Shown: positions 50,546 to 63,793 of the stretch, piece after piece
Numbering within the stretch: position 1 is the stretch's first letter
Layout: every line of letters begins with the position of its first letter
Origin: Halocaridina rubra
Lineage: Eukaryota > Arthropoda > Malacostraca > Decapoda > Atyidae
Reading direction: 5' to 3'
Length of the DNA: 64,000 nt
Assembly (NCBI GenBank): GCA_037179515.1
Contig: JAXCGZ010021081.1
Coordinates: 20,139-84,138 of the forward strand
The notes under the pieces: model-generated
Database searches by the model: none
What the model was told of the DNA's origin: nothing
The model's input: only the letters and a program-made list of their open reading frames with translations
Program-made: the position numbers and the translations under genes

Positions 50546-50865
50546 TGTAACGACTGGAGTTACTTCACTACTTCAAACGGAAAGCAAGAGTTATTTTACT
50601 TAATATATAAAAGAGGATGTTCACCAAGACAAGCAGAATACTGAACTGATTTAATGATCAAATTCAGGGTTATTATATGTACAGCTATTTAGTGGGAGGA
50701 GTTACAAACAACCCAAGAGTAATTATTGACCCATTAAATACAACTTTAAAATATCTAAATAATTACTAAATGATTACCTATTTACAATAATTACATAGTT
50801 TGGAAAAAAAAATATTTACAATTTGTACGTTTGTACAATGCTCCCCCCCCCCCTTGGAATAAACT
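50546..50865 (-). repeat. Candidate LTR with adjoining polypurine tract
   Basis: On the minus strand a purine run (aaggggggggggagca, about 50855-50839) is followed by TGTACAAACG and, about 290 bp on, by CGTTACA, giving TGTA...TACA ends. An 80-codon-scale frame (51008-50778) runs through the purine tract, as pol ends often do. No second copy of this LTR is in the window and no clear primer site follows it, so this is tentative. Confidence 0.35.
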
Positions 50866-51168
50866 AAAGGGCGTCCTGCCCTAGAGAAACTTGACTTTTT
50901 CTTGGACATCATATATCCATTTGCTAAGATCATGGCTTTAAATTTTCCTTTCATGTCTTGTTTCGTTAAAGAGTTCAGTTCTTCGTAGGTGATATTTATG
51001 TTATCCATAAATACTTCAGTTGATATTGCCCAATAATCCTTTTTCTTCTGTTACTCTTTTCACGTGTTTTGGTCTTTGATTTTCTTCTTTGTACTTGAGA
51101 TAATTTATCTGGTTTGATCTTAATTTTACTTCCATAGTATTGGAACCTATATCTCTTCTCAGTGTGGT

Positions 51169-51295
<127 letters not shown>

Positions 51296-51584
51296 TAAAT
51301 AGTTACCCCTAAATTTATCTGAAGACTTCGTTTTCGTTTTTCGGTATGTAATATAAAAAACGTAATAATATATGCTTTTTAAGTGGAAAACTCTTTTAAT
51401 TATATAAGACTAAATATCCATTGATATTTATTTATCATGGAGGCGGAAAAACAAGTAACACCTTATTATGGACATCTTAATTACGAGATGAAAGTTGCTT
51501 ATATCAGCTATATGTATCTAAAGCTTTAGATTTTAAATAGCTGAAAATATTGAACATGAAAAAAAATCATAGTTTGTATGTTTT

Positions 51585-51735
51585 CGCGGAAGCGCAGTGG
51601 TTAGAGCACTAACTTCGGAAAGTGACAGACATGCGACTGAGCACAGCCTGGGGCATAAGGAAGGGCCTTAATCCCCAACTCCAACATGTCTGTCCACCCC
51701 CATTATGGGGATTGATAATAACATAAAACGGCAAA
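51585..51735 (+). repeat. SINE-2
   Basis: gcggaagcgcagtggttag through ccaactccaacatgtctg to aacataaaacgg. Confidence 0.75.
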
Positions 51736-51792
51736 AAGCCATCCAATTCGACACTTGGACAGAACAGAAAACATAGTTTTTACTAATAATGA

Positions 51793-51795
<3 letters not shown>

Positions 51796-51869
<74 letters not shown>
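51796..51869. repeat. (CT)n microsatellite
   Basis: Pure CT run. Confidence 0.96.
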
Positions 51870-51871
<2 letters not shown>

Positions 51872-51944
51872 ATTACTGAAAAGATAACATATTTAAGCAC
51901 AATGTCCAATAAGCTCGATCGTAGGTCTATCACCTCCCGAGTAG

Positions 51945-52143
51945 TCACCGTGGCTCAAACGGTAGCTTCCGCGACTCCGAGGCATCAGGTCGAGGGTTCG
52001 CGCCCCGTCACGGTCTGAGGATAGCAAGGGCATGCACTCAAAATAACGATTACATCTGCCAAAATAATTCCTTCGAAAGAAGGCAGCCCTCCTAGCCCTT
52101 GGTTGAAAAGGGAATCCGTGACGTAAAACCGGAACAACAACAA
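51945..52143 (+). mobile_element. Full-length SINE-1 with 24-bp target duplication
   Basis: Begins tcaccgtggctcaaacggtag (A box), has B box GGTTCGCGCCC, and ends gtgacgtaaaaccggaac. Flanked by gtaggtctatcacctcc(c/t)gagtag at 51921-51944 and 52144-52167, one mismatch. Confidence 0.9.
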
Positions 52144-52144
52144 G

Positions 52145-52205
52145 TAGGTCTATCACCTCCTGAGTAGAGTATTTTAACCACTATGCCATCGCGGTCCTCA
52201 CCGCT
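52145..52205 (-). repeat. SINE-2 head fragment
   Basis: gtctatcacctcctgagtag to ccatcgcggtcctc, the host of the SINE-1 insertion at 51945. Confidence 0.5.
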
Positions 52206-52794
52206 ATTCGTGATAAACAGAATGTAAAAAAAAAAAACAAAGAACCGAAATATCTCAAAAGCGAATGGAATTTTAACTCCACTCCATCATTCCCCAAACA
52301 GGACAAGATATGATACGCCCAAAAGAATTCTCTTCAGCGTATACGCACGCGCGCTTTATCACACAGGAATGCTCAAATCGTGGATATTAAGAAAGGTAAC
52401 CATGATAAAGAATGGTCACGTTGTACAGGTGTGGTGTGAGGGCCATGTGAAAAAATTCAAACAAATCTAGCAAATTATCTTACTTCGTGATGGTGACTAT
52501 CAAATCATTTTCGTGCAGAGAGTCTCTTGCTCTCATGATTGGGTGATAAAACCACTAATCACGACCGACAAATATGTTACAAAGGTTATCCCTCACATGT
52601 TAGCTAATCATGTTTACATGAGTAACACTCAAGTCTTTATCTGAAGATTCTTAAGTGATTATCAAAAGACCGATACTTTTTTTTCTTCTTCTTTTTTAAA
52701 CCTCCTCGTCTGCCTCCACAAAACGTGAAGGTCTTGTCACGAGAGATGTTCAAGACTAAGAGTCGATAAATCACACACTAATCCCCGTTTTAAG

Positions 52795-52918
52795 TGTCAC
52801 AATTAGTCACCAATACGGAGGTGGACACAGACAGTGTGGTTGGGGAATTAGGGGTGGGTACCCTTTCTTAACGCCCTACGGTAGGCTAGATCGCTAGGGC
52901 ACTGCGGTTCCCTAACTA
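52795..52918 (-). repeat. SINE-2
   Basis: gtgtcacaattagtcaccaa to ggcactgcggttccc; middle deleted. Confidence 0.65.
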
Positions 52919-53027
52919 CAACTACTCTAACCAGAGGTAAAATAAGTGGTTTATTTACAACTTATGAAGACATGCTCAATAGCCTCGGAAAAGTGGTATG
53001 TTTAGGTTGACTATATTAGCTTAGACA

Positions 53028-53097
53028 AAAATTCCATTCGCCAACATGTCTGCGTCCACCCCATTCCGAATGGGAACTAAGAGGGACATAAAACGGT
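53028..53097 (+). repeat. SINE-2 tail fragment
   Basis: caacatgtctgcgtccaccc through attccgaatgggaact to acataaaacgg, immediately before a SINE-1. Confidence 0.65.
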
Positions 53098-53114
53098 GCA
53101 TTTGTGCTGTAAAT

Positions 53115-53309
53115 GTTCCGGTTTTACGTCACGGACTCCCTTTTCTACTAAGGGCTAGGACGATTGCCTTCTTGCGAAGGACTTGTTTTGGCAGATGTAA
53201 TCGTTACCCTGAGTGCATGCTCTTGCTAACCTCAGACCGTGACGGGGCGCGAGCCCTGGACCTGACGCCTCAAAGTCGCGGACGCTACCGCTTGAGCCGC
53301 GGTGACTGC
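53115..53309 (-). mobile_element. Full-length SINE-1
   Basis: Complete copy with head cttgagccgcggtgac; flanks share ctgtaaat. Confidence 0.85.
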
Positions 53310-53449
53310 AGTACTGTAAATATGACTATGAAATATTGATGTATTGAATACTGCAATAAAACATTACTATCAGAGCAGGGACATAGGGAAAAAGACTATA
53401 TCCAAAGCGTTCATATACCAGTATATTACATTAAAGAACTTGGGTGTGC

Positions 53450-53500
53450 TTTGACTCTGCCACCCCCTTACAAGGGGAATGCAGCCAATGTAAAAAACAT
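53450..53500. repeat. Short dispersed repeat (gccacccccttacaagggg)
   Basis: Similar blocks occur at 5634-5680, 14128-14170 and inverted at 25530-25570. Confidence 0.45.
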
Positions 53501-53707
53501 GTTTATGTTGGTTTGACGTTGTTAACTTTTACTGATATATGCCTTTAGTTTAGGAATTTATTGACGAAGATATAATAAGACTTAAAAAATACTGATTGTG
53601 GCTGTTTTTCATTTTTACCAAAAACAAACAAACAAAAAACTCACATAAAACAGATGAGATTAGTCGTGGGTAAAGCAAATATATATATTTTTTTCTTTAA
53701 ACAGAAA

Positions 53708-53876
53708 AACACCGTTTTATGAAACACAATCAGTCCCAATTCATATGGGGGTGGACAGATAGGCTGGAGCTGGGGAATGAAGCCTGGATGCTCTTACTTA
53801 CCCTCAGCGATGGAATCGAACTCACGTTAGTTGCCTCCTGACTCGCGCGCCCTACTACTGAGCTACCGTGGCCCCC
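53708..53876 (-). mobile_element. SINE-2, full length
   Basis: ccgttttatgaaacacaatc to tactgagctaccgtggcccc. Confidence 0.78.
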
Positions 53877-53900
53877 TTTCTACAAATACATACATACATA

Positions 53901-54009
53901 TACCTTGGCTGTTTCCCCCTTTAATTGGGGGGTAGCCGACATCAAAAAAGGAAAACAGTTTGGGGAGAAGTTATCCTCCCCTCTACTCCCCTTCTTCTTT
54001 GACGTCTAA
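53901..54009. repeat. Second copy of the tttaattggggggtagccga repeat
   Basis: Matches 41512-41612 with a small insertion (cagttt). Confidence 0.65.
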
Positions 54010-54287
54010 AGTGAATAGAAAATATGTACAAATGTTGACCTACATGTTAGTGATGGATAAAACTGATCTCTCTGAATCGAAAAGTACTTTACAGACGATT
54101 AGATAAAGGAATTTTTGAAGTGAACTCATTAGTATTCTCATTTTTTTTCTCTCTAGGTGTATTGCTGGCCCACTGCTTCGATAACTATTAATAGCTTAAG
54201 TGCCACTGCTATTAAAATTATGCTACTGCTATCATAAAGATAATAGCACTAATGATGATAATAATAACAACAATAATGAAAATACCA

Positions 54288-54288
<1 letters not shown>

Positions 54289-54356
<68 letters not shown>

Positions 54357-54363
54357 GTATAGT

Positions 54364-54442
<79 letters not shown>

Positions 54443-54456
54443 TTAGTAGTAGTAGC

Positions 54457-54548
<92 letters not shown>

Positions 54549-54562
54549 TACTAGTAGTAGTG

Positions 54563-54611
<49 letters not shown>

Positions 54612-54612
54612 A
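54289..54612. repeat. Compound trinucleotide tract (AAT, GCA, GTA, TTA, TAG)
   Basis: Five trinucleotide blocks in a row; all six frames therefore look like homopolymeric peptides and are not genes. Confidence 0.96.
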
Positions 54613-55022
54613 TGTTGTTGTTATCGTTGTTGCTGTCATTGTAGTTCAGTGCTTAAAATTCGATGCATCAATGTAAAATAATACATCCAAAATACCCGAT
54701 ACAACAAGACCAAAGACAGTTTCAAACCGAATAAAACCAAATATTGGATCGAGTTACACAAGGAACTAATTTTGTTCACATTCTTTAAGAAGTGAAGCCG
54801 AGATAAAGAGATAAAGACAAGGACAAACATGACAATCACAAAGTAAGACTTACACTCAAACACTTAAAAGTCCTGTTTAAGAACGAAGGTTTCTATCATT
54901 ACATCTCTCTCTTTAGGAAATATGTGACTTAGGACTGGTAATGAGAGGCTCAGGTTGAAGATGTAAGGATTACTTCATTTCCAGATGGAGGTTTTGTTTT
55001 CAATGCTGTTTGTGTCAATGTT

Positions 55023-55026
<4 letters not shown>

Positions 55027-55089
<63 letters not shown>
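55027..55089. repeat. (CT)n microsatellite
   Basis: Pure CT run just before a minisatellite. Confidence 0.96.
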
Positions 55090-55098
<9 letters not shown>

Positions 55099-55890
55099 AT
55101 TAGTCATGAATATTGTAATGGTTGAGATAATGTGTCATGAGAGTCGCAAAAACAATAAATTTTATTATTTTTCTTGTAATAGTAATGAAAATTATTGTTG
55201 CTGATGCAATTTCTCTTTAAAAGTCGCAAAAATAGTTATTGTTAGTGTGATGTTTCTGTTGTACCAGTCGTGAAAACTGTCACTGTTGTGGGATTGTTTT
55301 TCTTGAAAAAGTCTTATAAACAGCCAATGGTAAAATGAAATTCCTTTTTTAACAGTCGCGACAGTTATTCTCTTGAAAGCGTAATGAAAACAGATATCTC
55401 AGTGATGTTTCAGTTTTGTAATAGTCGTGAAAACAGTCACTGTTGTGGTAATATTTCTCTTGATGAATCGTGAAAACAGCGAGTTGTTTGGGTGATGTTT
55501 ATGTTTTGTAATAGTCGTGAAAACATCAATCACTGATATGGCAAATGTTTTTCTCGAAAGAGTCGCGAAGACAATCAAGTGCTATAGTGATGTTCCTTTC
55601 GTGTAATTATCGAGAAAACTGTCACTGTTTAGTTGATGCCTGTCTTGTAACAGTCGTGAAAACAGACGGTGTTATGTCGATGTTTATTTCAGAACAATCG
55701 CGTAAATAGAAAATGTTGTGTCAATGTTTCTCTTGGACGCGTCGTGAAAACAGTGTTAGGATGAAGTTTCACTTGTTATAGCAGAGAAAATAGTCACTAC
55801 TGAAGTGATGTTTCTATTGAATAGTCGTGAAAAAAAGTCACAAACTACTATTACGATATTCTCTTATACCAGTCATGGACGTAGTCTCAG
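55090..55890. repeat. Degenerate minisatellite (agtcgtgaaaacagtcactgt)
   Basis: About fourteen units of 45-60 bp with core gtaatagtcgtgaaaacagt followed by tgatgtttctcttg. Confidence 0.75.
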
Positions 55891-57070
55891 TTATGGTGTA
55901 ATATATCTTAGAATTGATGTGATATTAGTTATCATGAAGTTATTACATTAATATTAATAATAACTAAAATTGGAAATTATTTTCTAATGATGCTGTCAGT
56001 TGTTGCATATAAGAGGTCCTAACTGTAATATAAAAGCATTGCGAATTTTCTTTTGAAAATAAAGGTACTGAAAATTCATATGAGGTGAGGAAAATAAGAT
56101 TAATATATTAGTATAATTTCATTTACTAAATGCTTCTTATATTTTCTTTGATTCCAAAAAAAACTTTTTGCTCAACTAGTATATCTCGGTTTAGTGGACC
56201 ATAATATAAAATAAAATTAATAGTGAATTTTATAGCAAAGAAATAGAAAATAAATGAATTATTATAATTTTATGGCTAGTATAAGCTTGATTTTATTTCT
56301 ATAAATGTTCTGAGGAAGAATATATGCCTATGATAAATACATAAAATTTATGTAAAACTGATTTCACAAGGAGCTATAAAAATAAACCACAGAGCCATAA
56401 TTATAATGAAACACCATATATGACATCTTCTGTTGAACAATCTGGGGAAGGCACCACATCTTAAAGAAAAAAAATAAGAAAAAATAAAAAAAATCCATAT
56501 TCGTAGGCCTTTATCCTTTGGGAGTGACGTAGTCCTATACACTTGGGAGGTTGCTGGCCACAAAATTCTATTCCTATCTGCACTTAATGGGGTGCCGACT
56601 ATAAAAATCTCTTCTTTAAAAGGTGTAATGTGATAAGACATCACACACACACTCTCTCTCTCATTCTCTGCTTTATTTTATTTATTTTATTTTCCTACGT
56701 GTTCTTTCAACAGCCATTTGTAGATTTCACTCGGCCTACGTTCTTCTAAAATTCGACAACTGAAACCGAAAAACTAATTTGTGGCTGAAACCAAAATACT
56801 AATTTGTGGTTTCTCTGATGTTTCCACCAGACAGTTGCGGTTTATTGTTTCTAGTTTTTTCTTCTTCTCTCTTTTTTATCATGATACATAAAAGGCTAAT
56901 TTGATGTCAAGGCGGCCTCGTCTAATAATTTTCTTTGATACATATTTTTGTATTTCTTTTACTTGGTTCTAAAAACATTACATGGGGACTGTGTGTGTGC
57001 TATAAGGCTCTCCCAGAATTATAGTGTTCAGCGGAAATTTTGACTAAATTTAAGCTATAATGACGAAATG
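55890..57070. other. Intergenic, no gene seen
   Basis: AT-rich sequence without repeats of note or coding signal; the 100-codon minus frame at 56650 has no recognisable motif. Confidence 0.55.
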
Positions 57071-57077
57071 GTAACCC

Positions 57078-57078
<1 letters not shown>

Positions 57079-57129
<51 letters not shown>

Positions 57130-57233
57130 AGAAGAAGAAGAAGAAGAAGAAGAAGAAGAAGAAGAAGAAGAAGAAGAAGAAGAAGAAGAAGAAGAAGAAG
57201 AAGAAGAAGAAGAAGAAGAAGAAGAAGAAAAAA

Positions 57234-57291
<58 letters not shown>
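57079..57291. repeat. (AAT)n(GAA)n(AAT)n compound microsatellite
   Basis: About 34 GAA units flanked by AAT tracts on both sides. Confidence 0.97.
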
Positions 57292-57293
<2 letters not shown>

Positions 57294-57486
57294 TCTCCAC
57301 CTGGTGATACCATCTGTACATGCAAAATACGGAGAGATTAACTACTAATTGTGGTCATGTAATATGTATCTCTAATTACAAAAAAGTGTTACTACCATTA
57401 ATTTAAGTCCCTTAATGGAGAGAAAGAGATAAATAAAAATGTTCTTGATCAGTGATAAGTGTATGTGTGTGTGTATGTTTATTTGA

Positions 57487-57487
<1 letters not shown>

Positions 57488-57566
<79 letters not shown>
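57488..57566. repeat. (AT)n microsatellite
   Basis: Pure AT run. Confidence 0.96.
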
Positions 57567-57569
<3 letters not shown>

Positions 57570-58015
57570 TATTCAATTTTGTAAAAGCGATTTCTGCTGT
57601 GGAACAATATCCAGTAAGAATCACTTCATCCCAAATTTATCTCGAAATACATCACAAAAGCAATTATTCTGTATCAAATAATACATTTATGTATATATTC
57701 AATGATATATCTATTCATTTATATATCTATTTCTATTTATTTTTGGAAGGGTGATTTCTGCAATGTATGAAATTTTATTTTAGATAAACGTTATTTTAAT
57801 TATATTTTTAATAAATATCCCAAAAGGCATTCAAACACTGTGATTGGCATTTTATAGTTGTTTCCTCATACAGTCCTTTTGTCCTAAGGCTGTTTATGTA
57901 ATGGCTCTGGTGTCGAACTGGAAAAACATATGTAAATTGTAATCCCCATTTTACATACATCTTATTGAGTGTAGGCTATGGCAGACAATATAAAAGACGA
58001 AGAGCTGTCCAGAAC

Positions 58016-58468
<453 letters not shown>

Positions 58469-59011
58469 ATGAACACTAGTACAGTCGCTGAAATATAAGA
58501 GAGGCTTCAAAAGGGAATCAATTTATACAGTTCAATTAACTAACAATAACTGAAGAACTTCTCGCTAAAAGCAGTTTACACAACTAATTTACACTATAGA
58601 AAATAAAACCAATATTAAACAACGAGGGTTTTATGTCAATAAACAAAACACACTCAAAGGCCTATTTTCTTTAGTCTAGTTAAAATAAGAGGTTTTATAC
58701 TGACAGGAATCCATAGCCTACTTGCAACAGGTAAGATTGGTAAAAAGGGAAAGGGGTGAGGTAGGGAAGCTATCGAATGGAGTTTGGGTAATACCTCAAA
58801 AAGAGAAGAATTGAACGTAGGCCTAAGACAGGCAGGATGCGGATAACCCTTTAGGCCTCCATCAAATGAGGATAAAGGCAAGGATGCTTGATGACAGGCT
58901 AATGTTGATACGAGAAGACAGGCTTCAATAATAGGATTACTAGGATCAGGGGAAAAGGAAAGGAGTAAGAGAAAAAAAATTTACTGAAGAACACCAAGAA
59001 GCACAAAATCT

Positions 59012-59128
<117 letters not shown>

Positions 59129-59564
59129 TTACTACTGGTCACTACTCTCTTTCGGCTGTTAAATAGTATTCTAATCAAGTTAATAGAACATGTATAAATC
59201 TGGTCCTCGAATCAAAATGGTAACAATATATTGTCTTAATTATTTAAAGGATAAAGTAAGTTATTAATAAAAGATAGAAAAGTTGGCTTTAGCAAATCCT
59301 GTAAACCTAAGATTAACACCACTGAACTCGAATGATGTTCAACAAAACATGTTGTCTTCATCAAGTAACAACTGACTACGTTCATTTGTCCACATTGGCA
59401 CGTCATTTGGGCGAAAAATTCTTTCAAATGGGCGACATCATAAACTGAAGATGGGCGATGAGTATAGGAGAATTATGCATTCCATTTGGTCGAAAGTGGA
59501 CTGCTAACACAGTGAATACTAAACTGACATAACCTACCGTGGATGATAACATAGTGGAAATCCT

Positions 59565-59695
59565 GGTATTTTGGCACCCAAATAAAGTGGCATACTGGTG
59601 CCAAGCAGAACTAAGAACAAACTGGTTCTGGCACCCAAATAAAGAGGCATACTGGCGCCAAGCAGAATTAATTGGAAACTGGCTCTGGCGACAAA
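59565..59695. repeat. 58-bp tandem duplication
   Basis: tggcacccaaataaag then gccaagcagaa occurs twice (59573, 59631), with a third truncated start. Confidence 0.8.
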
Positions 59696-59967
59696 GTGCA
59701 ATGTATCGGAACCACTTGCCTCCACAGTCACAAGTGGAATAACATCATGAGAAGTTATCAGTTCTTGAACGAACACACATGGCTGGAAGGACCAGTTAAT
59801 TGTCTTTCAGTGACTGCATTCTGACGGTTCTTTTAATTACGAAAAAAAAAATGAAGATATATAGAAAATCTAATAACAACAGGGCTTAGCAGGCTAATGA
59901 TAGTCCTTTTATATATTAATTCTATTTTCTTTTATAGTCCCAATAATAAAAATTAAAAGATATTGCA

Positions 59968-59970
<3 letters not shown>

Positions 59971-60038
<68 letters not shown>
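59971..60038. repeat. (AT)n microsatellite
   Basis: Pure AT run. Confidence 0.96.
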
Positions 60039-60043
<5 letters not shown>

Positions 60044-60529
60044 GCAAATATCACTTAGCACCAAAGTATTAGAAAAAAAATATGAAAAGATATATCTGAA
60101 ACACGGAAATAAATTAAAACAATAGCTCAATTCCACCTTTTCCCAGAAAACTATTTTCTCGCTTTTTTGTCTAATTACATTTATTAAAGGTAATATATAC
60201 ATAATTCTACATTCATTGGCCCAGAAAAGTTTCCATAGCTACTCTGGATTGTCCTAAAAAAAAAAAATAATCTAGTCTATCAACTAATGAAAAAAAAAAG
60301 GAATAGAAATTAATATGGACTTTCAACAAAAGAAAGAGAAAAAAAAAGAAACACAACTTAATATATTCAGTGTCGTATTGTTAAATCCAACAGAATAATA
60401 GCAATGACGAGGACAATAATAATACAGCCACCGGCCTATAACTGCGTTATCCAGTGGCTGGCGGGTTTCTGGTCCCAGATGTTATCGCCTTGTTAAATTA
60501 TATGTTTTCAGTGGTCTAGAGCCTCTTGG

Positions 60530-61045
60530 ACCGCTCCAGCCACTGGCCTACGTGGATAGAGCTATGGTAAATTAGCATAGAGCTAGAATAGCTCTAGCCT
60601 AGAACCAACTGGATAGAGCCATGGTAGTTCTCAAAAAGGACTAACTGGAACAGAAAGGATAGTTTAAGCAATGGCCTACATGGTCGTACTTGATTAGTTC
60701 TAGAAATGGACTAACTGGATTAGAGAATGGGTAGTTCTAGCCATGGGCTATCTAGATACATCTATAGTGGATCAACACATGACTTACCTAATTGAAGCTG
60801 GGTTAGTTCTAACCATGGTCTATCTGGATAGAACTAAGGTAGTTCTAGCCATAGTCTACCTTGATATAGCTGAGGTAGTCCTATTCAAGCCTAGAGGATA
60901 GAACTATAGTAGTTCTAGCTATGTTCTACTAGGAAAAAATCATGGTTGTTCTAGCCAGTCTGGCTAGACAGAGCTAGGACAGTTCTAGCCATGGCCTGCA
61001 TGGATAGAGCTACGGTAGTTTTAGTCATAGTCTATCTAGCCACCA
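60530..61045. repeat. Minisatellite of about 33-36 bp (ggatagagctatggtagttc)
   Basis: Around fourteen diverged units with core ggatagagctatggtagttc and tagccatgg.cta. Confidence 0.8.
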
Positions 61046-61199
61046 ATCTAAGCTATATATCTAAATGATATGCCTATATCGAAATTTTGTCTCCGAGGTA
61101 TATACGCCATAAGTAGGCCTATTTTCCTAGCGACGAAAAGGAATGAATATTTACGTGAGTAATTTTACGCCTAGATGAGTACCTCACAATATTAAGAAA

Positions 61200-61312
61200 T
61201 TTATTATTATTATTATCATCATTATTATTATTATTATTAGTAGTAGTAGTAGTAATAATAATATTAGTAGTAGTAATAGTAATAGTAGTAGTAGTAATTG
61301 TAGTAGTAGTAG
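61200..61312. repeat. (ATT)/(AGT) trinucleotide tract
   Basis: Imperfect ATT then AGT/AAT units. Confidence 0.9.
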
Positions 61313-61714
61313 CCTCTGAATACTGCTTCCAGTCCCCCCCAAAAAAAAAAACTAGGCCTAACGTTATGATCACTTGCGCCATAAGAACAACGCCAGATAA
61401 AACAAAATAATAAATTCCAAATTCTATCTACCCTATACTTAAGCATTTCAAATATTCATCCCTTAATACCAGTATACCTAATAGCTCGGTATGAAAAAAG
61501 AGAAATTGCGATAATGTTTAGGCCCTCAAGCACTAAGCAGCAAACAGCTCCAGAAGCGGTTAGCTAGCTAACAGAAGAAGCGGCAGGAGTAGAGTCCCGC
61601 CTTAATGACCGGGATTAAAAGCCTAGGGACGACTTGAAGGGGGATGTGATATGAGTTTCTGTATTATTATGTTAATGTTTGGTGGTGATACTTTATTTCT
61701 TATGATAATGGCGG

Positions 61715-62005
61715 GTGATGAAGGCGCTTCGTCTCCTCCAGGTACTGTGTCCCTGGAATCAGGTGAAGGCTTGGGTGATTCTGGGAGGGGTAGAGGAAAG
61801 AAGGACACTTTGTAGGAGTTTCTTGAGAACTGGAAAGAAAGAGTGATTGAAATGGTGAATATGTTTAACCTGACAGATGCACTTTTCTTCTCCAGAAAAT
61901 TTTCTTAGAGTATTGCTTGAGTGATGAAAGCAATTCTTCTCCTCCAGGGACAGCGTTTCCCAGGGAAGGAGAGGAAGTGTTGGTTGTGTTTGAGAACTGG
62001 AAAAA
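61715..62005. repeat. Diverged direct duplication
   Basis: gatgaaggcgcttcgtctcctccagg and gatgaaagcaattc.tctcctccagg, both followed by gagaactggaaa. Confidence 0.5.
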
Positions 62006-62199
62006 AATTAGTTACTTATTTTTCTTAAGTTTGATATAAATGTTAGAGAATATCATAAAGTCATTAGTAAAGAGTGTTGTTTTTGGGTCTAGAATTATAA
62101 TTGTATCACATTAAATTTTTAATGAAAACAAATGTTTTTTTTTCGTGCGCTGACGGAAAATATGGGATATGAATAATTGCATATCAATAAATTATGAAT

Positions 62200-62333
<134 letters not shown>

Positions 62334-62421
62334 TAACAAATAAAATCCTTGGATAGCGACATACGAGTAAATGTTATAATTCAAGAAAAAAGTTGACCTC
62401 AATATTCATGGATTGTCAGAG

Positions 62422-62526
<105 letters not shown>

Positions 62527-62824
62527 TTTCTTTTTCATAGACAAAACCTCCTTACATAAGCTAGCAAGTGATTACGACAGTACAGTTAGATATATTAAAT
62601 GGAGCTTCAAATAATTACACGTGATAATTCAGCCACTAGAGGAAAAGCCAGCTTAACTTAGCGTCGGTCCCAAGCCCGGGTGAATAAAGAGTTTGTGATA
62701 GAAAATATATTCAGCTGTAAAATTATAAAATAATCTTCATGAGGCTATGTTGAGACTATGACCTTAAAGAGAAAAAGATTTTAGCTTTGTAAAAACTGTG
62801 AAAAGTATTTTTTCTCTCTCAAAA

Positions 62825-62940
62825 TTTGAATTTTCTTAAAATCTGAAAGTTTCAATTTTTCGGATTTTCTTGAAATTTTTGTTATCTTAAAATCTGAAAG
62901 CTTTCCAATTTTTTGGATTTCCTCTTGAAACTTTTAAGAC
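62825..62940. repeat. Direct repeat (tcttaaaatctgaaag)
   Basis: Two units at about 62834 and 62892 each end in cggatttt/tggatttc. Confidence 0.6.
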
Positions 62941-63385
62941 ATATGTGTCAAACAGATTTTTATTTAACTTTCAGAGGGTTTCTTTGTCGTTGGCAGCATT
63001 TCTAAGCTTTATGCCCTGTTCGCTGCCCTTTAGAGAGACTCATGGGAAAATCTTACACAAAATCCTTAAATTTATCACATATCCAATGATTTTTTTTTAT
63101 TTTTTATTCATTTATTTGTTCATTTTTTTATTTTTTACTATTTTTCCTTGGGTTGGATATCACAGGCAGTGAAAGATCTCCAGTCGGATCGTCGGATTAC
63201 CCAGGTAAATGTGCGGTGGTCACATTTTAGAGCAGGTATATTTGGGTGACATTATCAAACAAATAAGACCCAATCCTCCCCCTCCCATCCAAATCCTTTT
63301 CTTCAGCCTCTTTTCCATCTTTCTTAAGCCTTCCATCCCATGATCCCTGCATATTCTTTCCTTTGGCTTGCTCTTCCTCACACGC

Positions 63386-63538
63386 ATGGGGGCTGCGGGA
63401 GCTCAATGGTAGACCGCGAGTCAGGAAGCGACTGACGGGGTTCGAGCACACCGCGAGGCTTTAAGGATAGACAGTCCTCCAAGCTCCAACCTGTCTGTAT
63501 CAACCCCCTTTTTCGGGATTAACTGACTAAACGGTGCT
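63386..63538 (+). mobile_element. SINE-2, near full length
   Basis: gggggctgcgggagctcaatgg with B box GGGTTCGAGCAC; tail ends gactaaacgg. Confidence 0.72.
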
Positions 63539-63682
63539 CAGCTCTTCATAACTTGACAGCATGTAATTGTGCTTTTTTTTCTGCTGTTTCTAATGGCTCT
63601 TGATATTGGAGTATTTGATTGGTTCTCCGAATTTTATATCTTCTGTATACCTTCTAAATTTCGAAGCTTTTATTAATAGTAT

Positions 63683-63793
63683 GGTTTGGTTTCGGTTTTA
63701 CGCCACGAACTCCCTTTTCTACTAAGGGCTAGGACGGTTGCCTTCTTGTGAAGAACTTGTTTTGGCAGATGTAATCGTTACCCTGAGTGTATA
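63683..63793 (-). mobile_element. 5'-truncated SINE-1 with 16-bp target duplication
   Basis: Only the 3' portion (tail to accctgagtgtat) is present; flanks repeat cttttattaatagtat at 63667-63682 and 63794-63809. Confidence 0.88.

Noticed and set aside
51945..52020. tRNA gene candidate with A and B boxes
   Set aside because: It is the head of a SINE with a long shared body and target duplications, and the sequence recurs many times.
54200..54676. 158-codon frame of poly-N, poly-V and poly-L
   Set aside because: Translation of trinucleotide microsatellites; every frame is homopolymeric.
57050..57325. Poly-E, poly-F and poly-S frames
   Set aside because: Translation of (GAA)n and (AAT)n.
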